Assembly: GCA_949987705.1 (NCBI GenBank)
Contig: OX465281.1
Coordinates: forward strand, 138,680,876 to 138,744,875
DNA from: Thereva unica
Taxonomy: Eukaryota > Arthropoda > Insecta > Diptera > Therevidae
Reading direction: 5' to 3'
Length of the DNA stretch: 64,000 nucleotides
Shown here: one piece after another, positions 1 through 12,967 of the stretch
Layout of the letters: each line of letters opens with the position of its first letter
Position numbering within the stretch: position 1 is the first letter of the stretch
Notes under the pieces: generated by a model
Told to the model about the DNA's origin: nothing
Databases searched by the model: none
The model's input: only the letters and a program-made list of their open reading frames with translations
Position numbers and translations under genes: made by a program

Positions 1-771
1 GTCTTGCGAGGACTGACATGGAAGACTTGTCTGGTTTATTTGGACGATATCATCGTCGTTGGAAAAAGTTTCGAGGAACATCTGGGCAATCTACGAGAGG
101 TTTTCCAAAAGTTGAGAACAGCCCAACTGAAACTCAGCCCTAAAAAGTGCGTACTGTTCAGAGACCAAGTCAACTATCTCGGACATGTGGTTTCATCCAA
201 TGGAGTTCAAACAGATCCTGAGAAAATAACAGCGGCTAAAAATTGGCCCACACCGAAGGATAAGCATGAACTTCGAAGCTTTTTGGGACTTGCCACCTAT
301 TATAAGCGTTTTGTCAGGAATTTTGCCGACATAGCTAAGGAACTACATAAACTGACAGAAAAGGGAAAACCATTTATCTGGACAGAAAAGTGCGAGGAAA
401 GTTTCAACACACTAAAACGAGGACTTTGCCAAGCACCAATACTCACATACCCGAAGCCAGGCGAAAGATTCATATTGGACACAGACGCGAGTAATGTCGG
501 GATTGGTGCAGTGCTATCACAAAACTTCGACGGACAGGAAAAGGTCATAGCTTATTACAGTAGAGCGCTGTCAAAATCGGTGCGGAATTACTGTGTCACA
601 AGACGGGAACTATTGGCAATCGTGGACTCAAATAAACACTTCCACAAGTATCTCTATGGGCAAAACTTCATCCTTCGAACGGATCATGCAGCATTAAAAT
701 GGCTGATGCAATTCAAAAACCCTGAAGGACAAGTGGCAAGATGGATAGAGAGACTTCAGTCCTACGACTTC
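1..771 (+). pseudogene. Gyp-A pol, reverse transcriptase C-part and RNase H (interrupted)
   Basis: Partial Ty3/Gypsy polyprotein entering from the left edge. It copies element RNA into DNA inside the particle. The frame is open from base 1. A Y-L-D-D catalytic box lies near bases 40-52, followed by the Gypsy connection sequence (SFLGLATYYKRF near 283-315). An RNase H domain carries ILDTDASNVGIGAVLSQ (about 475-525) and a later TRRELLAIVD segment. The native coding sequence ends at 771, where a BEL element has landed. The frame resumes without loss at 13409, because the two sides share the 5-bp duplication ACTTC. No stop or frameshift is visible in this part, so the only damage here is the insertion. 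The clade within Gypsy is not settled. Confidence 0.93.
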
Positions 772-1212
772 TGTTTAAGGTAAGGCTCTTTTGCCTTAAC
801 TGTATCGGTAATCTAGGTGTTACACCGTGACTACAGAATTGTTGGTTGAATCAGCACATAAACTAATTCAACAGGAGTAAAGGTTTGTTAATGGTTTTAA
901 CGAAGTAAAACGCTCAAGCTTCTTGACTAGAATAAATTTAATTTATGAATTCCGATATTTATATCAAAAATTCTTAAGCTACTTACATTATCGATATATT
1001 AAACTACATAAAATCAAAAGTAGGCAAAATTGGTTTACTCATCAAAATACATGAAAAATTATTGACCCGATCATATTACATCGAGCTCGTGCAGGTAAAA
1101 AATTGGCAATTGCAAAAATGTGCAGAATGTGCAAATTGAAAATATGTGCAATAAAATTATTTTTATGTGCGAATATTTATTTCTACATATGGCTAAGCTT
1201 AAATATTTAACA
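772..1212 (-). repeat. BEL1 3' LTR
   Basis: This 441-bp LTR is repeated at 12968-13408, and I see no mismatch when reading the two by eye. The ends are TGTTTAAGG on the left and ATTTAACA on the right of the plus strand. The plus-strand CTCCCCGCG at 1216-1224 is the polypurine tract (GCGGGGAG) when read on the minus strand. Confidence 0.95.
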
Positions 1213-1234
1213 TTCTCCCCGCGTTGAACATTGT

Positions 1235-1900
1235 TCAACAAATACTGGGGTCTACATCGAAGACCAAACTTTGTCTGCGTCTTGGTGCCGGTATAGGTTT
1301 AGGTTGCGGTCTGTTTTGGAATTTGTAAATCATGATGCCCGCGATGATGATGATTATTCCAATCAGGAGAAGTCCGGAATATCCTACGGCCATATGATGA
1401 ACATTGTTCTCTTCAATTCTAGATGAAAATTCCGTGAATAACTGGGAATTAAGGTTGTCTTGTAGCCTTTCCAGTACCTCTAACTGTGTTTGATATTCTG
1501 TGTTATTTCGCAGAGTCCATTGGGGATTATTTGGGATTGAGAGGTTAACCTGGTTGTTTATAAAACTGGTGTAGGATGTTCTAACGTTGCTAGTACACAG
1601 CTGATGGCCTCGTATGGTAACTAGATCGTGTTTGAGAGTGCATGGTGACTCCATCTTTAAGGTTCCGGATCCTTGTAGAATGGTGGAATACGTCTCTTCT
1701 TCACAGACTATGTTCACGGGGGATGGTTTCCTTACCGCGAAGATCCACTCGTTGCCTTGAGCTAGTTGTACCCATACTTGCTTATCGTTGATGACTTGGA
1801 GCCTACAGGTTTCCAAACTTTGGACATTATTTAGGAAGTCTATTTCACACGACTGACTGTTCATTGACTTATGATAGATTGGGTGTAATTGCTTGCACAC
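1235..1900 (-). pseudogene. BEL1 envelope-like protein, C-terminal part
   Basis: C-terminal part of the envelope-like region, cut from the rest by the LINE at 1901-6014. It aligns by eye with the end of the BEL2 envelope: both share a H-P-I-Y segment, a W-I-x-x-V-R-K segment, spaced cysteines and the same tail. Near the C-terminus is a strongly hydrophobic membrane-spanning stretch (GLLLIGIIIIIAGIMIY). A short cytoplasmic tail follows with proline-rich KPIPAPRRR, ending at a TGA at 1237-1235. The apparent GTG start at 1900 is only the edge of the insertion. Such proteins are known in BEL elements of flies; whether this one ever worked cannot be told. Confidence 0.85.
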
Positions 1901-1902
1901 AT

Positions 1903-2640
1903 AATTTCCGACCTACACCCAGAGGTGAGGACGCATCGGCATACATGTCAACACAGTTTATAGAATTCCAGAAAACTGTCTCCAGCACTATTGACTCCAT
2001 CAAGAAGTCACTTAAATCACTGGAGTGCAACCAGAAGAATGCTACTGAAGCTCTGGAGGCGATTAATCTGCAGCTGACCAGCCTCGACAAAACATATGCG
2101 GAGAAGCTTGGAAAGATCCAAGCTGATGTCGATAATCTCTCCATGAACCAGCGTAACATCGAGAGGAAATTGCGCTCGAGAGACCTTATAATAACTGGTA
2201 TCCCCAGAGTAAAAAATGAAAAAAACGATGATGTACACGCAATCTACAATAAAATTGCAAATAAAATCGGACATAACACCAGTCCCTACACAGACGTTTT
2301 TAGGATCCGTACGAAATCCGATCACAACGATGCGCCGTTGGTTGTGAAATTCTCTTCTCAAACTGAGAAAATTTCCTTTTACAAGAAATATAGAGCGCAC
2401 TCACCCACACTTCTGGATATTAATGTGTCGGACAGTTCCACTAGATTTTACGTCAACCAGTCTCTGACATCCCATGATAGACTGATTTTCCTGCGAGCCC
2501 GACGCTTGAAGGCGGATGGAAGACTATTCCATGCATACGTGGTCAATGGCAAAGTATTTGTCAAAGCCAGTGCAGATAGCTCCTTCATATGGATTGATGA
2601 TGCGTCGACTCTGGATACTCTTGTGGAGCAGAATAAATAA
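1903..2640 (+). pseudogene. LINE-1a ORF1, nucleic-acid-binding protein (5' truncated)
   Basis: ORF1 proteins of LINEs bind the element RNA. A predicted coiled-coil stretch (SSTIDSIKKSLKSLE onward, with heptad-like leucines) is followed by an RRM-like core starting RDLIITGIPRV and ending near the C-terminus with a GRLFHAYVVNGKVFV strand. The stop is at 2638-2640. The frame stays open upstream into BEL1 envelope DNA as far as 1864, but that part is host sequence, so the true start is missing. Compared with the ORF1 of LINE-2 at 59924-60832, the N-terminal zinc finger is absent. Confidence 0.75.
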
Positions 2641-2845
2641 TGACGTATGCTTTGATTTGTTTTTGTTTTTAATTTATCAAGTTTCTTTTTTTTCATTCGT
2701 TTTTATTTTTCTTCAGTTTAATCTTTCAAATTTTTAATAGATAAGTCAAATTTCTTCTTATTCTTCTTATTTTAATTTTTTTTTTAGCTTAGTTCTTTTT
2801 TTTTTTTTGAAATGATAAAGTTTTCATTTTTTAGTTTTTTCTCTT

Positions 2846-5772
2846 TTGTATCGGGGCCGAAGTCTTACTCTGTTGTCTTCTGCACACCTACATGTACCCT
2901 TACGCTTGATGTCGGGTAACGTTCCTTCTCGCCGTGATGTGAACGGAAATATAAGTCAAATCCTATTACGAATTTTTGTCTCGCAATCTAGTGGATTGAA
3001 GGTCTGTCATCTCAATGCGCGCAGTTTAATTAGGAGTATTGATGAAATAAGGTATATCTTTGCAGACTCGAATGTAGATATCATCTGTTTCTCTGAAACT
3101 TGGTTGAAGCCGGACTTACCGGATTCACTTATCTCCATACCTGGATATAATGTCCTTAGATCCGACCGATTTGATAGGCGTGGGGGCGGTGTCGCCATTT
3201 ACTTTAAAGCTGGCATATCGTATAGACTTGCAGCTTCATCAAATGATGGAGTCGAATTTATTTTTGCTGAATTATTTGGGGGTGAAAACAAGTGCCTCAT
3301 AGGAGCTATTTATAAGCCTCCCGGAATTTCTAATCTAGAACCGCTGTATTCCTGTATTGAAAGATTAGGATGTTGTTGCCCTCATATTATTCTTTGTGGA
3401 GACTTTAATTTGAATGTTCTTAACCCGAATAATTTAGCCAGCGACTTCTTTTCGATCTTAAATTCGTACTCTCTATCAATCGTTAATACTGCTCCAACTC
3501 ATTTCACTGGGTCCTGTTCCTCTTTACTAGATTACTTTATAGTTAATAATATAAACCTTGCAACCTTTTCAAATCAAATATCTGTTCCTGGAGTCTCTGA
3601 CCATGACCTCATCTTCTTTAATTATAACATTTTTCCTACTACGGAAAATTTTACTAAGCCACACTATTTTAGAAATTTCAGAAATCTCGACCGCGTCAGC
3701 TTACTTGCTGAAGCGTCTTCACTCGACTGGAGTAATATATATTCAATGCCAGACGTTAATGCTCAGGTTGAACACTTCAACAAACTCAGCCTATATCTTC
3801 TAGACAAATACGTGCCGTTAAAGTACTACAGATCCAATAAAAAGGTGTGTCCTTGGTTTTCGCCTATAATTGAATCCCTGTTTCGACAGCGTGACAAAGC
3901 CTACGTTCACTGGAAAAAGTGCAAATCGAATGAAAACTGGACCAAATTCCGCTCGCTCAGAAATCGTACTACGAACGCAATAAAAAAGCCAAATCGGACT
4001 ATTACACAGCCAAACTTGATGCTAATTTACCCCCTCAAGTGCTTTGGAAGAACCTTCGCAACATCGGAGTTACCGGCAAACATCTATCACAAGTTGACAT
4101 TGACCCCACTGTTCTTAACAACTTTTTTACGTCTGTTGGCTCTGCTTCCAGCGGCAACAGTGACATAGTCAACTCAGCTTCAATATCAGAATCCTCCAGT
4201 AGTTTCTCCTGTGTCGTTTCGAACATCGTTTCTGATTCCGGTTTTTGTTTTATGAGAGTGTCAGAGGAGAACGTCATTTCTGTCATCAACTCTATTAGAT
4301 CAAATGCAGTCGGCGTTGACGGCATTAGTTTAAAATTTCTTCGAATTATTCTTCCCTCCATACTTCCTTTTCTCACCCACATTTTTAACTCCTGTCTAAC
4401 GTCCTCTACTTTCCCATCTTTGTGGAAGAAAGCAAAAGTTACTCCAATTCCTAAAAAATCCAACGCCTCTCTTCCACAGGACTTCCGACCCATTAGTATC
4501 CTTTCTTGCCTCTCCAAAACTCTGGAAAAGTTAATGTACATTCAAATGGTCCAATACCTTGAATCTAATTCCTTTTTAACTGAATTCCAGCATGGCTTTA
4601 GGAAGAACCACAGTTGCAGTACTGCCCTCCTAAAATTAACTGATGATCTACGCCTGAACATTGATCATGATCATTTAGCCATTCTCTCACTGCTGGACTT
4701 CTCGAAAGCTTTCGACTCTGTAAATCATACGCTTTTATGCCAGAAAATTTCTTCTCAATTCAACTTCTCATCGTCCGCTGTCCGTCTTATTTGGAATTTC
4801 ATAAGCGGTAGATCTCAAAAGGTTTGCACAGACAATTATGAGTCCAGTTTCTCACTCTTATCTAAGGGCGTACCTCAAGGTTCTATACTTGGACCGCTCC
4901 TCTTCTCTCTCTTCATTAATGATCTCCCAAAAGAACTGAATTTTTGTAAAGCCCTGTTGTACGCGGACGATGTTCAAATCTACCTTAGCTGCCGACTTGG
5001 CATGATTGAGGATTGTATTTGGCGAATCAATAAAGACCTCGAGGCGATTTCTGGGTGGGCGAGAGGGAATAGATTGCAACTAAACCCTGACAAGTCTCAA
5101 GCAATAGTCATATCTAAAAATGTTATAAATACCAATGGATTCCCTGCAGTATTATTAAACCGTAATATCATTCCATTTTGTGATAAGGTAAAGAGTCTGG
5201 GGGTTTTTCTGAATAAGAATTTAACATGGTCGGATCATATTAACTATATAATTGGCAAGGTCTATAGCAGTCTACGAAAACTTTGGTGTACGTCGAACTT
5301 TATACCACTCCATACTCGCTCAAAGCTTGCTAAATCTCTTTTAATGCCCTTAATAACATATAGTGATGTAATCTTCTGTAAACTCGATTCATTCTCCCAG
5401 CTAAAATTGAATGTAGCATTCAATTCTATTGTCCGATACGTTTATAAAATCCGCCGATTCGATCACGTTTCATCATATTCTCACGATTTCCTTGGTTGTT
5501 CTTTCTCGACATATCTTAAAATTCGGCTTATCGTATTCCTCTATAAACTCCTCGTTTCGGGTAAACCGCAATGTCTCCGAGAAAAACTCACATTCCTTCA
5601 ATCTACTAGAACTAATAATTTACTTATGCCCCATTACTCGTGCTTACAATCTAAACGCTTATTTTTCGTTCACGTCACTAGTTTGTGGAATTCTCTACCT
5701 GTAGATGTTAAGCGAGCTGGTGCTGTAGGGAAGTTCAGAAGGCAACTTATTGTTAATTTTTCAGCCCCCTAA
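2846..5772 (+). pseudogene. LINE-1a ORF2, endonuclease and reverse transcriptase, one frameshift
   Basis: The N-terminal half is an APE-type endonuclease: VCHLNARSL near 3002, ETWL near 3100, GDFNLN near 3400 and a SDHDLIFFN end motif near 3597. It nicks target DNA. The C-terminal half is a reverse transcriptase with DFRPISILSCLSKTLEKL, DFSKAFDSVNH, GVPQGSILGPLLF and the catalytic YADD near 4960. The frame shifts by one base inside a run of A residues at about 3980-3988. Upstream reading runs 2846 to that point, and downstream reading continues to the TAA at 5770-5772. Apart from this single lesion the gene looks full length. The homopolymer position leaves open an assembly error. Confidence 0.88.
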
Positions 5773-5971
5773 TTTAGTCAATTTAGACAGTAAAGAAGTA
5801 GTCATTTTAAATTTTCAATTTTCAAGTTTTTCTGTTTTTTTTTTTTCTCTTTCTTTGATGTCTCATCTAAAGTAATGTAGGTTACCACATTTTCCATATA
5901 ATTAACATCTCCTTTGGCCTATGTACATATGTAAAGGCTTGTTCTTATTTGTACAAATATGTTTTCTTTCT

Positions 5972-5972
<1 letters not shown>

Positions 5973-6011
<39 letters not shown>

Positions 6012-6014
6012 ATA
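5973..6014 (+). repeat. TAAA tail of LINE-1a
   Basis: About ten tandem TAAA units end the LINE, directly before envelope sequence resumes. TAAA-type tails also close LINE-2 (TTTA on the plus strand at 57041-57068), suggesting the two families use similar 3' ends. Confidence 0.9.
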
Positions 6015-9000
6015 GTCGTACATGATGACAATTCCTGTTCGGTTATAGGATAATAATTGTCACGATGCCGACTGATAGCTAGATGTGTAGAATTTGGTTG
6101 GATTGCTAAGAATGTGTTGTTGATCAGTGCCGGGATTGCGATGACCTTGTATAGCTCAAATTGGTCTATGTTTACGAGCGGCAGATTTAGTTGAAAGATC
6201 ATATAATTTTTTATTACTTGAGCCTTAACCTTCATCAACTTGTACAATAGCCGTAAATCTTCTGGGTTGGCTGGTAGACTCAGTGTGGATGGGAGATTAT
6301 TTCTGATGTTTGCGATCTCATTCTTCAGTTGGGCTGGAGACAGTAAGAGTGGGTTAATACTGCCTTGGTGTGCAGCTGCAGTAACGTCTAGGATTGCAGC
6401 TTGTATGCGTTGTAAATTCGCAGAAATTAATGTTAGCTGTATTGCTACTGTGTTGGAGATTTGGCTCACCCTTGTTCTATACGTTTCCTCTTCTGTGACG
6501 TGGATCTGATTGACTATCTTGGAGAATTGGTCATCCAGCATTTGGAACTTATTTTTTAGTGCGATTTCGTCCTTCTTTATGATGTTTATTGTTGAATCTA
6601 TAATAGACGTCTGATTCTTCAATAATGCTATTAGGTGTTGTTCATTTCCCTTGACAGTTTGTATTGTAGAGGCCATCTTTTCTGCGTACTCCGAGTCGAG
6701 TACACCGAACAGGGAGTTTGCTATATTCCCTACTATATTGAGTGCTCCTCGCTTAGATCTTACGAGCCACCGTTCTTCTAGAAGCACATTATCATTGTTT
6801 ATCTCATCTGCTACATGTTGGAAGTGGCTAATGACCGCTTGGCAGGTCTCGTCTGGTTCCATTAATTTACAAAAGTGCTGCAATGTTTTGATGCCCTGTT
6901 GCAAAGTTCTAAATTCATTCCAATATGGTTGCATGTCATAGTACACAATAATTTTCCATTCTGTTGAAATCAGGTTCACTACTCCTAGACTATCGAAGTG
7001 CAATCCTGGCTGCGGATTGAAGGAAGTGATGTTGACCGACTGCCCTCGTATAAGAGGTAAAACTAAACACATCATGAGGACAGACATTAAAGATGAGCCA
7101 GTCGGTTGTCGTGATCTTTTCTTGGGGACTTCCGGTTCTCTAGTCGTGGAGAGTGCGTGGGTGGGATCTTCTCCTGGTCTCTTGGTTCCTTGAGTTTCAG
7201 TTTCACCTTCCATAGACTGCTTTATGTTGTCTTCGTTACATGGTAATGGTGCTAGTTTGTGGATTGGTCGCCGATATACCCCCGATGCTGTCTTCACGTC
7301 TACTACTCTGATGTTTCCATCATTACCTGGGAAGGTTTTGAGAATCCGACCCAATGGCCATTTCATGGTTGGTAAATTGTCCTCCCGAATTACGACGATT
7401 GTACCTTCTTTAATGTTATCTTGGCACTGTTTCCATTTGGAACGCTGTTGTAGTTGATTTAAGTACTCTTTCACCCATCTTTGCCAAAATTCTTCTTTGA
7501 TACGGGACACTAATTTCCATCTGGTTAAAAGACTAGCCTTCATTGGACTTGCGTGTGGATCAACGGTTGCCGTCATTGGTTCTCCTATTAGAAAGTGCCC
7601 AGGTGTAAGAGCACTGAAATCATTTGGATCCGCTGAGAGTTGAGTTAAGGGTCTGGAATTCAAGATTGCCTCAACCTCGACAACTAGTGTTTGTAGTTCT
7701 TCATAGGTTAAAGATGCTGATGCGATGCCTTTCTGCATTAGATGTTTAGCCGATTTTACTGCAGCCTCCCAAAGACCTCCGAAGTGTGGTGATCGTGGTG
7801 GTATAAAATTGAATTGTATACCCTTCTTAAGGCAGGTTGAAATGGTCTGATCGCTTCCAGTTTTGGAGTAGATGCCTTGTTTTAGCTCCTGCAGTTTACC
7901 CTGGGCCCCCACGAAGTTGGTTGCGTTGTCACAATAAATCTTCTGGCAGTTTCCTCTTCTCCCAATGAATCGCTTTAATGCACCAATGAAGGCATCGGTT
8001 GAGAGGTCACTGACCACCTCCAGATGGATGGCTTTGGTGGCAAAGCAGCAAAATACTGCGATGTAGCTTTTCTGGGGCTGTTTTCCGCGGAGTCGGTAGT
8101 GAATCCAGATAGGTCCACAAAAATCAACGCCGGTGTTAATGAAAGGACGAGCTGGCTGAATTCTGTCTTGGGGCAAGTTGCCCATTCTTTGACCCAACAA
8201 CCTTGGTTTAACCTTATTGCAGTATACGCAGTGCTGGATCACGGAACGAGCAATTGATTTTCCCTTTACTGGCCAAAAGCGTTGTCTAGTAATTGCCAGT
8301 AGGGATTGTGGTCCAGTGTGCAAATTTTCTTGATGGAGTTCGGTCATCAGAAGTTTCGTCCATGGGTGTGAGTAAGGTAATAGCATCTGATGTTTGGCAT
8401 CGTATGGTATGGTGGCTGCTTCCAACCTTCCCCCTACTCGAAGAATACCCTTTTGATCTAGAAATGGTGTTAATCCAACAGTAGGGCTGTTTTTCGCAAT
8501 TTCCTTTTGTTGTCTTAATTGATGAATTTCATCCTTAAATTCTTCTACTTGCATGGAGCGTATGATAATTTGGAGAGATTCTTCTAGCTCCATGGTGGTT
8601 AATGTGAGGTTTTTCTGATGTTCCGTCGGATTGTGTATATAGCTAATAAATTTTACTACGTAAGCGCCTATGCGTTGTAGTCGCCGGAAGGAATTTCGGT
8701 GATCAATGTTGTCAAATAGATTAGCAACACTTGTCCTTGGTTCGGTTGTTGTTAATGTCACAACGTTTTTCCTTTTCTCTACCTCTGTTTGACCCCGTGG
8801 CGTGAATGCGGGTGGCCATATTTCTTCTTTACCATGTAGAAAAAATGGTCCGTAGAACCACAGGTTGCAGGATGACAACCGTTCAGGAGCTATACCTCTG
8901 GACAGAACGTCCGCAGGGTTTTCCTTGGAACCTACGTGACGCCACTGCTGCGGGATGGTATACTGTTGAATGACTGATATACGGTTGGCCACGAAGGTAT

Positions 9001-12000
9001 GGTAATTTGATGATTTAGCGTTGATCCAGGCCAATACTATCTCTGAATCCGTCCAACAATAGGTTACTAGATCCTTATGTTGTAATTTGGTTTGAACTCT
9101 GTTAACTAATTCTGCTGCGAGTTTTGCAGCGCATAGTTCTAATCGGGGTAGCGTAACCTGTTTTACTGGTGCCACCCTGGACTTCGCACAGAGTAGGCGT
9201 ACAATAATCTGTCCATCCTTGATAACTGAGCGAACATAGATGGCTGCTCCATATGCCTTCTCTGAAGCATCGGCAAAGGCATGAAGTTGGATATTCTTTG
9301 GCGTTCCATGGGCAAAAACATGCCGTGGAAAGTGTATATCCTTCAAACACTTTAAATTTTCCCGAAAGATGCTCCACTTCGTATTAATTTCCAGCGGTAC
9401 GGCAGCATCCCAATCTAGCTTCAGCTGCCAAAGTTGTTGGAGGAAAATTTTGGAAGTCACAATTACTGGTCCCAATATTCCGAGAGGATCGAACAACCGA
9501 GCTATGTCCGAGGCAATTGTCCTTTTGGTAACTCGGCCTTGCTCCGTCCAATTGGTTTTGATAGAAAATTCATCTGATTTGGGTAGCCAGGTAAGTCCCA
9601 GAGTTTTTATGTTGTCCTTTGTTTCATCGGTGAAATTTATTTGTATTTCACGATCTGGAGGTGGAATATTTTGTAATAACTGGGAATGATTTGCGCACCA
9701 TTTTCTGAGTTTGAAGCCTGCTGATAGAAGCAAGTTTGTTAGTTGCTCTTGAGTTGCCAAAGCGGTGACCAAACTGTCCGAACCGGTCATAACGTCGTCC
9801 ATATAAAATTCGTTCTGGAGTACAGCAGATCCTAGTGGATATTGTGAACTTCCTTCTTGGGCTAACCTTTGTAAGCACTTCGTCGCCAAGTACGGAGCCG
9901 TTGTTGTGCCGTAAGTAACTGTGCAGAGTTGATAGCACCTTAGAGTTTCCTTTGGGTCGTCACGCCACAGAATAAGTTGATAATTTCGATCCTTCTCGTC
10001 GATCAATATCTGGCGATACATTTTTTGTATATCGGCAGTGAAAACATACCGAGGCATTCTGAAACGTATTAGAAGAGAAAACAAATCATCCTGTATGGTG
10101 GGTCCTGTTTGCAGAATATCATTTAGTGATATATTGGAGGACGTTTTTGCGGAAGCATCAAAAACCACTCTCAGTTTAGTGCTGGTACTTTCTGGCTTTA
10201 GTACACTATGGTGCGGTATGAAATAACTTGGAATTTGAACGTTATTTAGTTGGACTTCCGTCATGTGCCCAAGTGTACGGTACTCTTGCATAAACTCAAC
10301 ATAGAGTTTCCTCAATTCTGGGTTCTTAGATAGTCTTCTTTCTAGTGCCAAGAAACGTCTAAAAGCAATGTCCCGAGATTCGCCTAACCTTCCTGGGTCC
10401 TCTGCAAATGGTAAGCTGACGATAAATCTGCCATCGTGGTTTCGACGTACTGTTTGGTTGAAGAACATTTCGCATTTTGCTTGCTCATCCGTCAATTGTG
10501 GCGTAGTTTCCTCCACTTCTTCCAGTTTCCAGAACTTCTCAATAGCTTGATTGACCTGCTCTTCTTCGCTGCAGATGCCACATGCCGCTGTAGTGAGATC
10601 AATATTTCTTATTTTTCCCGCTAATATCCAACCGAATACTGTGTTTTGGAGTAGGGGTAGATCCTCGGACATCTTTATTTGTCCATCTGATAATAAATGA
10701 TGGGAAAATTCGGCACCCAATAACAAGTCAATTCTATTGGGCTGGTTGAATTTGGGATCAGCCAGTTGTATATTCTGTGGAATTGGCCAGTTGGAGGTAT
10801 CGATAAACTGGGATGGTTGAGGTGTTATGATCTGAGGGGTGACAAAGGCCTCCAGTCTGGTAGAGAAATCATTCAAGGTTGACTGTAGTTGCAGACTGAC
10901 TCTTTGGTGAGCTTCTTGCTTTACGTTGAATATACCGTGTATTATCATCGAGTCTATGACTGGTTTCACTCCGAGTTTCTTCATTAATCTTTCGGAGAGA
11001 AAATTCATCTGGGATCCCGAGTCTAATATGGCGCGGCATTCAACGCTTTTACCGTTTCCGGCTTCTAATCGAACTACAGCTGTGCTTAATAGAACATAAC
11101 TCCTTTCTTCACTGGAATCTTTAAATGTTGTGAGCGTTGTGGCATCCGTCTGCTTGTTTATTGTGGTTGATGATTCTCGCGGTGGAGATTGGTGGTACGG
11201 GTTGGTAGTTGCTGTTTCGGTGGATTTGGTGAAGCCGCTGGTATGTAACAGTGTATTATGTTTTTGGTCACACTTGGAGCAGCCTCTGAGAGTACATGCA
11301 GAAGAGTCGTGACCAGGACGAAGACAGTTGATGCATAACTTGTGCCGTTGAATTTGATTTAGTCGTTGATGCGTCGCCAATCGTAAGAAGGTTGCGCAGA
11401 AGTAAAGGGGATGGGCTCCTTTCTTACAACATACGCAGTTCGCCTTGGATGACACAATGGATGTCGTTGATCTAGCAGTATTGAGTTTCCTTTGATTATC
11501 ATCGCCGCTTCTAGCTTTAGTTCCTAGTGCTTCTAATGATTGAAACCGGGTTTCTAGGAATCTTAAAAACTCTTTAACACCTTGCAGCTCCCGAGGACTC
11601 GCTAATCCTTGTTCGTATAAGGTGTGACTAGCTCTATCTAACTTTCTTATTAATATGTGCAGCAATAAGGGGTCCCAATTGGTAGTGGGAACACCCAGAT
11701 TCTCCAATCCCTGAAGGCATTCTTTGGTCGTGTCGTGCAAAGCCTTAATGGAGATCGAAGAGCTGTGATCTGCGGGGCAAGTTGGTTGTGACAGCAGTCT
11801 ATTTATAAGTGCCGCTGTTAAAAGTCTGGTATTCTGGTAACGATCCTTCAGGGTCTGCCAGGCTGACTCGTAATTCTCGTCTGATATTGTGAAATGCCTG
11901 ATGAGCTTCTCGGCCTCGCCACTCACATTGGTTTTTAAGTACCACATCTTCTGACATGGTGCCATTTCTTCCTTGTCGACCATTTGGCTGAAGAGGTCGT

Positions 12001-12871
12001 AAAACTGTCTCCAGGTAAGGTAGTTTCCATCAAACTTCGGGATAGTAATTTTGGGTAGCTTCAATTTGTTGTAATTTGTCGATGCTTCTGGATTGGACGA
12101 TTCCTTTTTCCCCTTGGTGGTAAGCTGAACCATAGCATCCTGGACCTGTTCTTCTAGTTGAATATAGGCTTCGATATCATATCCTTGGCTGGTTGGATCG
12201 GAAGATGATTCCCAGAGTTGATGGTGAAGTTCCTCGATTTGTGACCAATAGCGATTTATAGTTTGCATCGCGACGTCGTAGTATTGTCGGTTGGTTATAG
12301 CATAATCAATCTTGCGCAGATGACGGCACAAGGACTCGATTATGCTGGATTGTTTCCGCATCAGCTTGCTTAGCTCGGAACTGGTGGCAATTTCTGGTAA
12401 TTTATGCTCCACAAACTTGGAACTGTGACCCTCGGTGGTCGGAACCTTTGGCGGTATTGGATTAATTTCTTTGGTTGGCGGCATTCGTTTGGGTTGGGCC
12501 CCCTGGGCAATGGAAACACCGTCGTCGTTGTCTGAGTTGTGGTCATCTTCTTCTTCGAAATTGTCTGCTTCATTAGCAGAGGCAATTTTCTGGCGGAAAT
12601 ATTCCTGGTATTTCAGAAAAACATCTTTTATGGTTCCATAATAATTGGTCGCGAAATATTTATGCGACATAGGCAGATCTGGTTGCTGCCTAATGGTGGT
12701 ATCGGTGTCTTGGAAGCGGCTCCATTCCTCCTCCAGCTGGGTTAATCGTCTCTGGTAATATGAATGGTCCTTCCGCTTCGAGCCATCCTTCTTGTAGTTT
12801 CGGATGATGGTTTGGAGAGCTTGTCCACTGGTTTCCTGCCTTATAAACAACTCGTCTAGAGAGAGTGCCAT
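6015..12871 (-). CDS. BEL1 Gag-Pol-Env polyprotein (env end displaced)
   Basis: One open frame of nearly 2,290 residues encodes the whole element. Approximate order: Gag with a BEL-type domain (residues 270-430); three zinc knuckles (477-545, e.g. CVCC and CINCLRPGH); an A17-type protease with LDSGSQ (about 614); reverse transcriptase (FTADIQKMYRQ about 944, YMDD about 1024); RNase H (HAFADASEKAYGAAIYV about 1194); integrase with a zinc module (1513-1550) and core residues in VDFCGP, YCDN and GLWEAAVKSAK (1580-1700); a DUF5641-like segment (1800-1890); then the envelope-like part from about 1928. That last part has a hydrophobic leader, a basic RSKR cleavage-type site near 2038 and a following glycine/alanine-rich stretch. 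The ATG at 12871-12869 suits the leader length. The frame runs into LINE DNA at 6014, so the envelope is cut. Gag-Pol looks intact. Confidence 0.93.
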
Positions 12872-12947
12872 TATGTCCGGTTAATAAACACAATGTGGGC
12901 AAGATTATATTGGTTGTTAAATGACGGGCTTCAAGTGTTTCACTTGA

Positions 12948-12965
12948 ATCTCGCCGGGGCCTCCA
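12948..12965 (-). promoter_or_regulatory. BEL1 primer-binding site
   Basis: Immediately inside the right (5') LTR the minus strand reads TGGAGGCCCCGGCGAGAT, starting two bases after the LTR. A TGG-start, GC-rich tract here is the usual primer-binding site for minus-strand DNA synthesis. I do not assign the tRNA. Confidence 0.75.
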
Positions 12966-12967
12966 AA

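Larger units (their letters stand above)
1901..6014 (+). mobile_element. LINE-1a: CR1/Jockey-group non-LTR retrotransposon inside BEL1 env
   Basis: A plus-strand LINE with an ORF1 (RNA-binding), an ORF2 (endonuclease plus reverse transcriptase) and a 3' tail of TAAA repeats at 5973-6014. It interrupts the BEL1 envelope frame. The left edge is set where similarity to envelope ends (about 1901) and the right edge where it resumes (6015). I could not find a convincing target duplication: the right flank begins GTCGTACATG and the left flank ends GCTTGCACAC. The lack of an ORF1 N-terminus suggests 5' truncation. Clade assignment is by general RT appearance only. Confidence 0.85.

Noticed and set aside
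1885..6030. Target-site duplication for LINE-1a
   Set aside because: GCTTGCACAC and GTCGTACATG share no convincing direct repeat, so none is claimed.
6015..12871. BEL1 as an infectious endogenous virus
   Set aside because: The envelope-like part is interrupted by a LINE and nothing here shows infectivity; annotated as a retrotransposon only.
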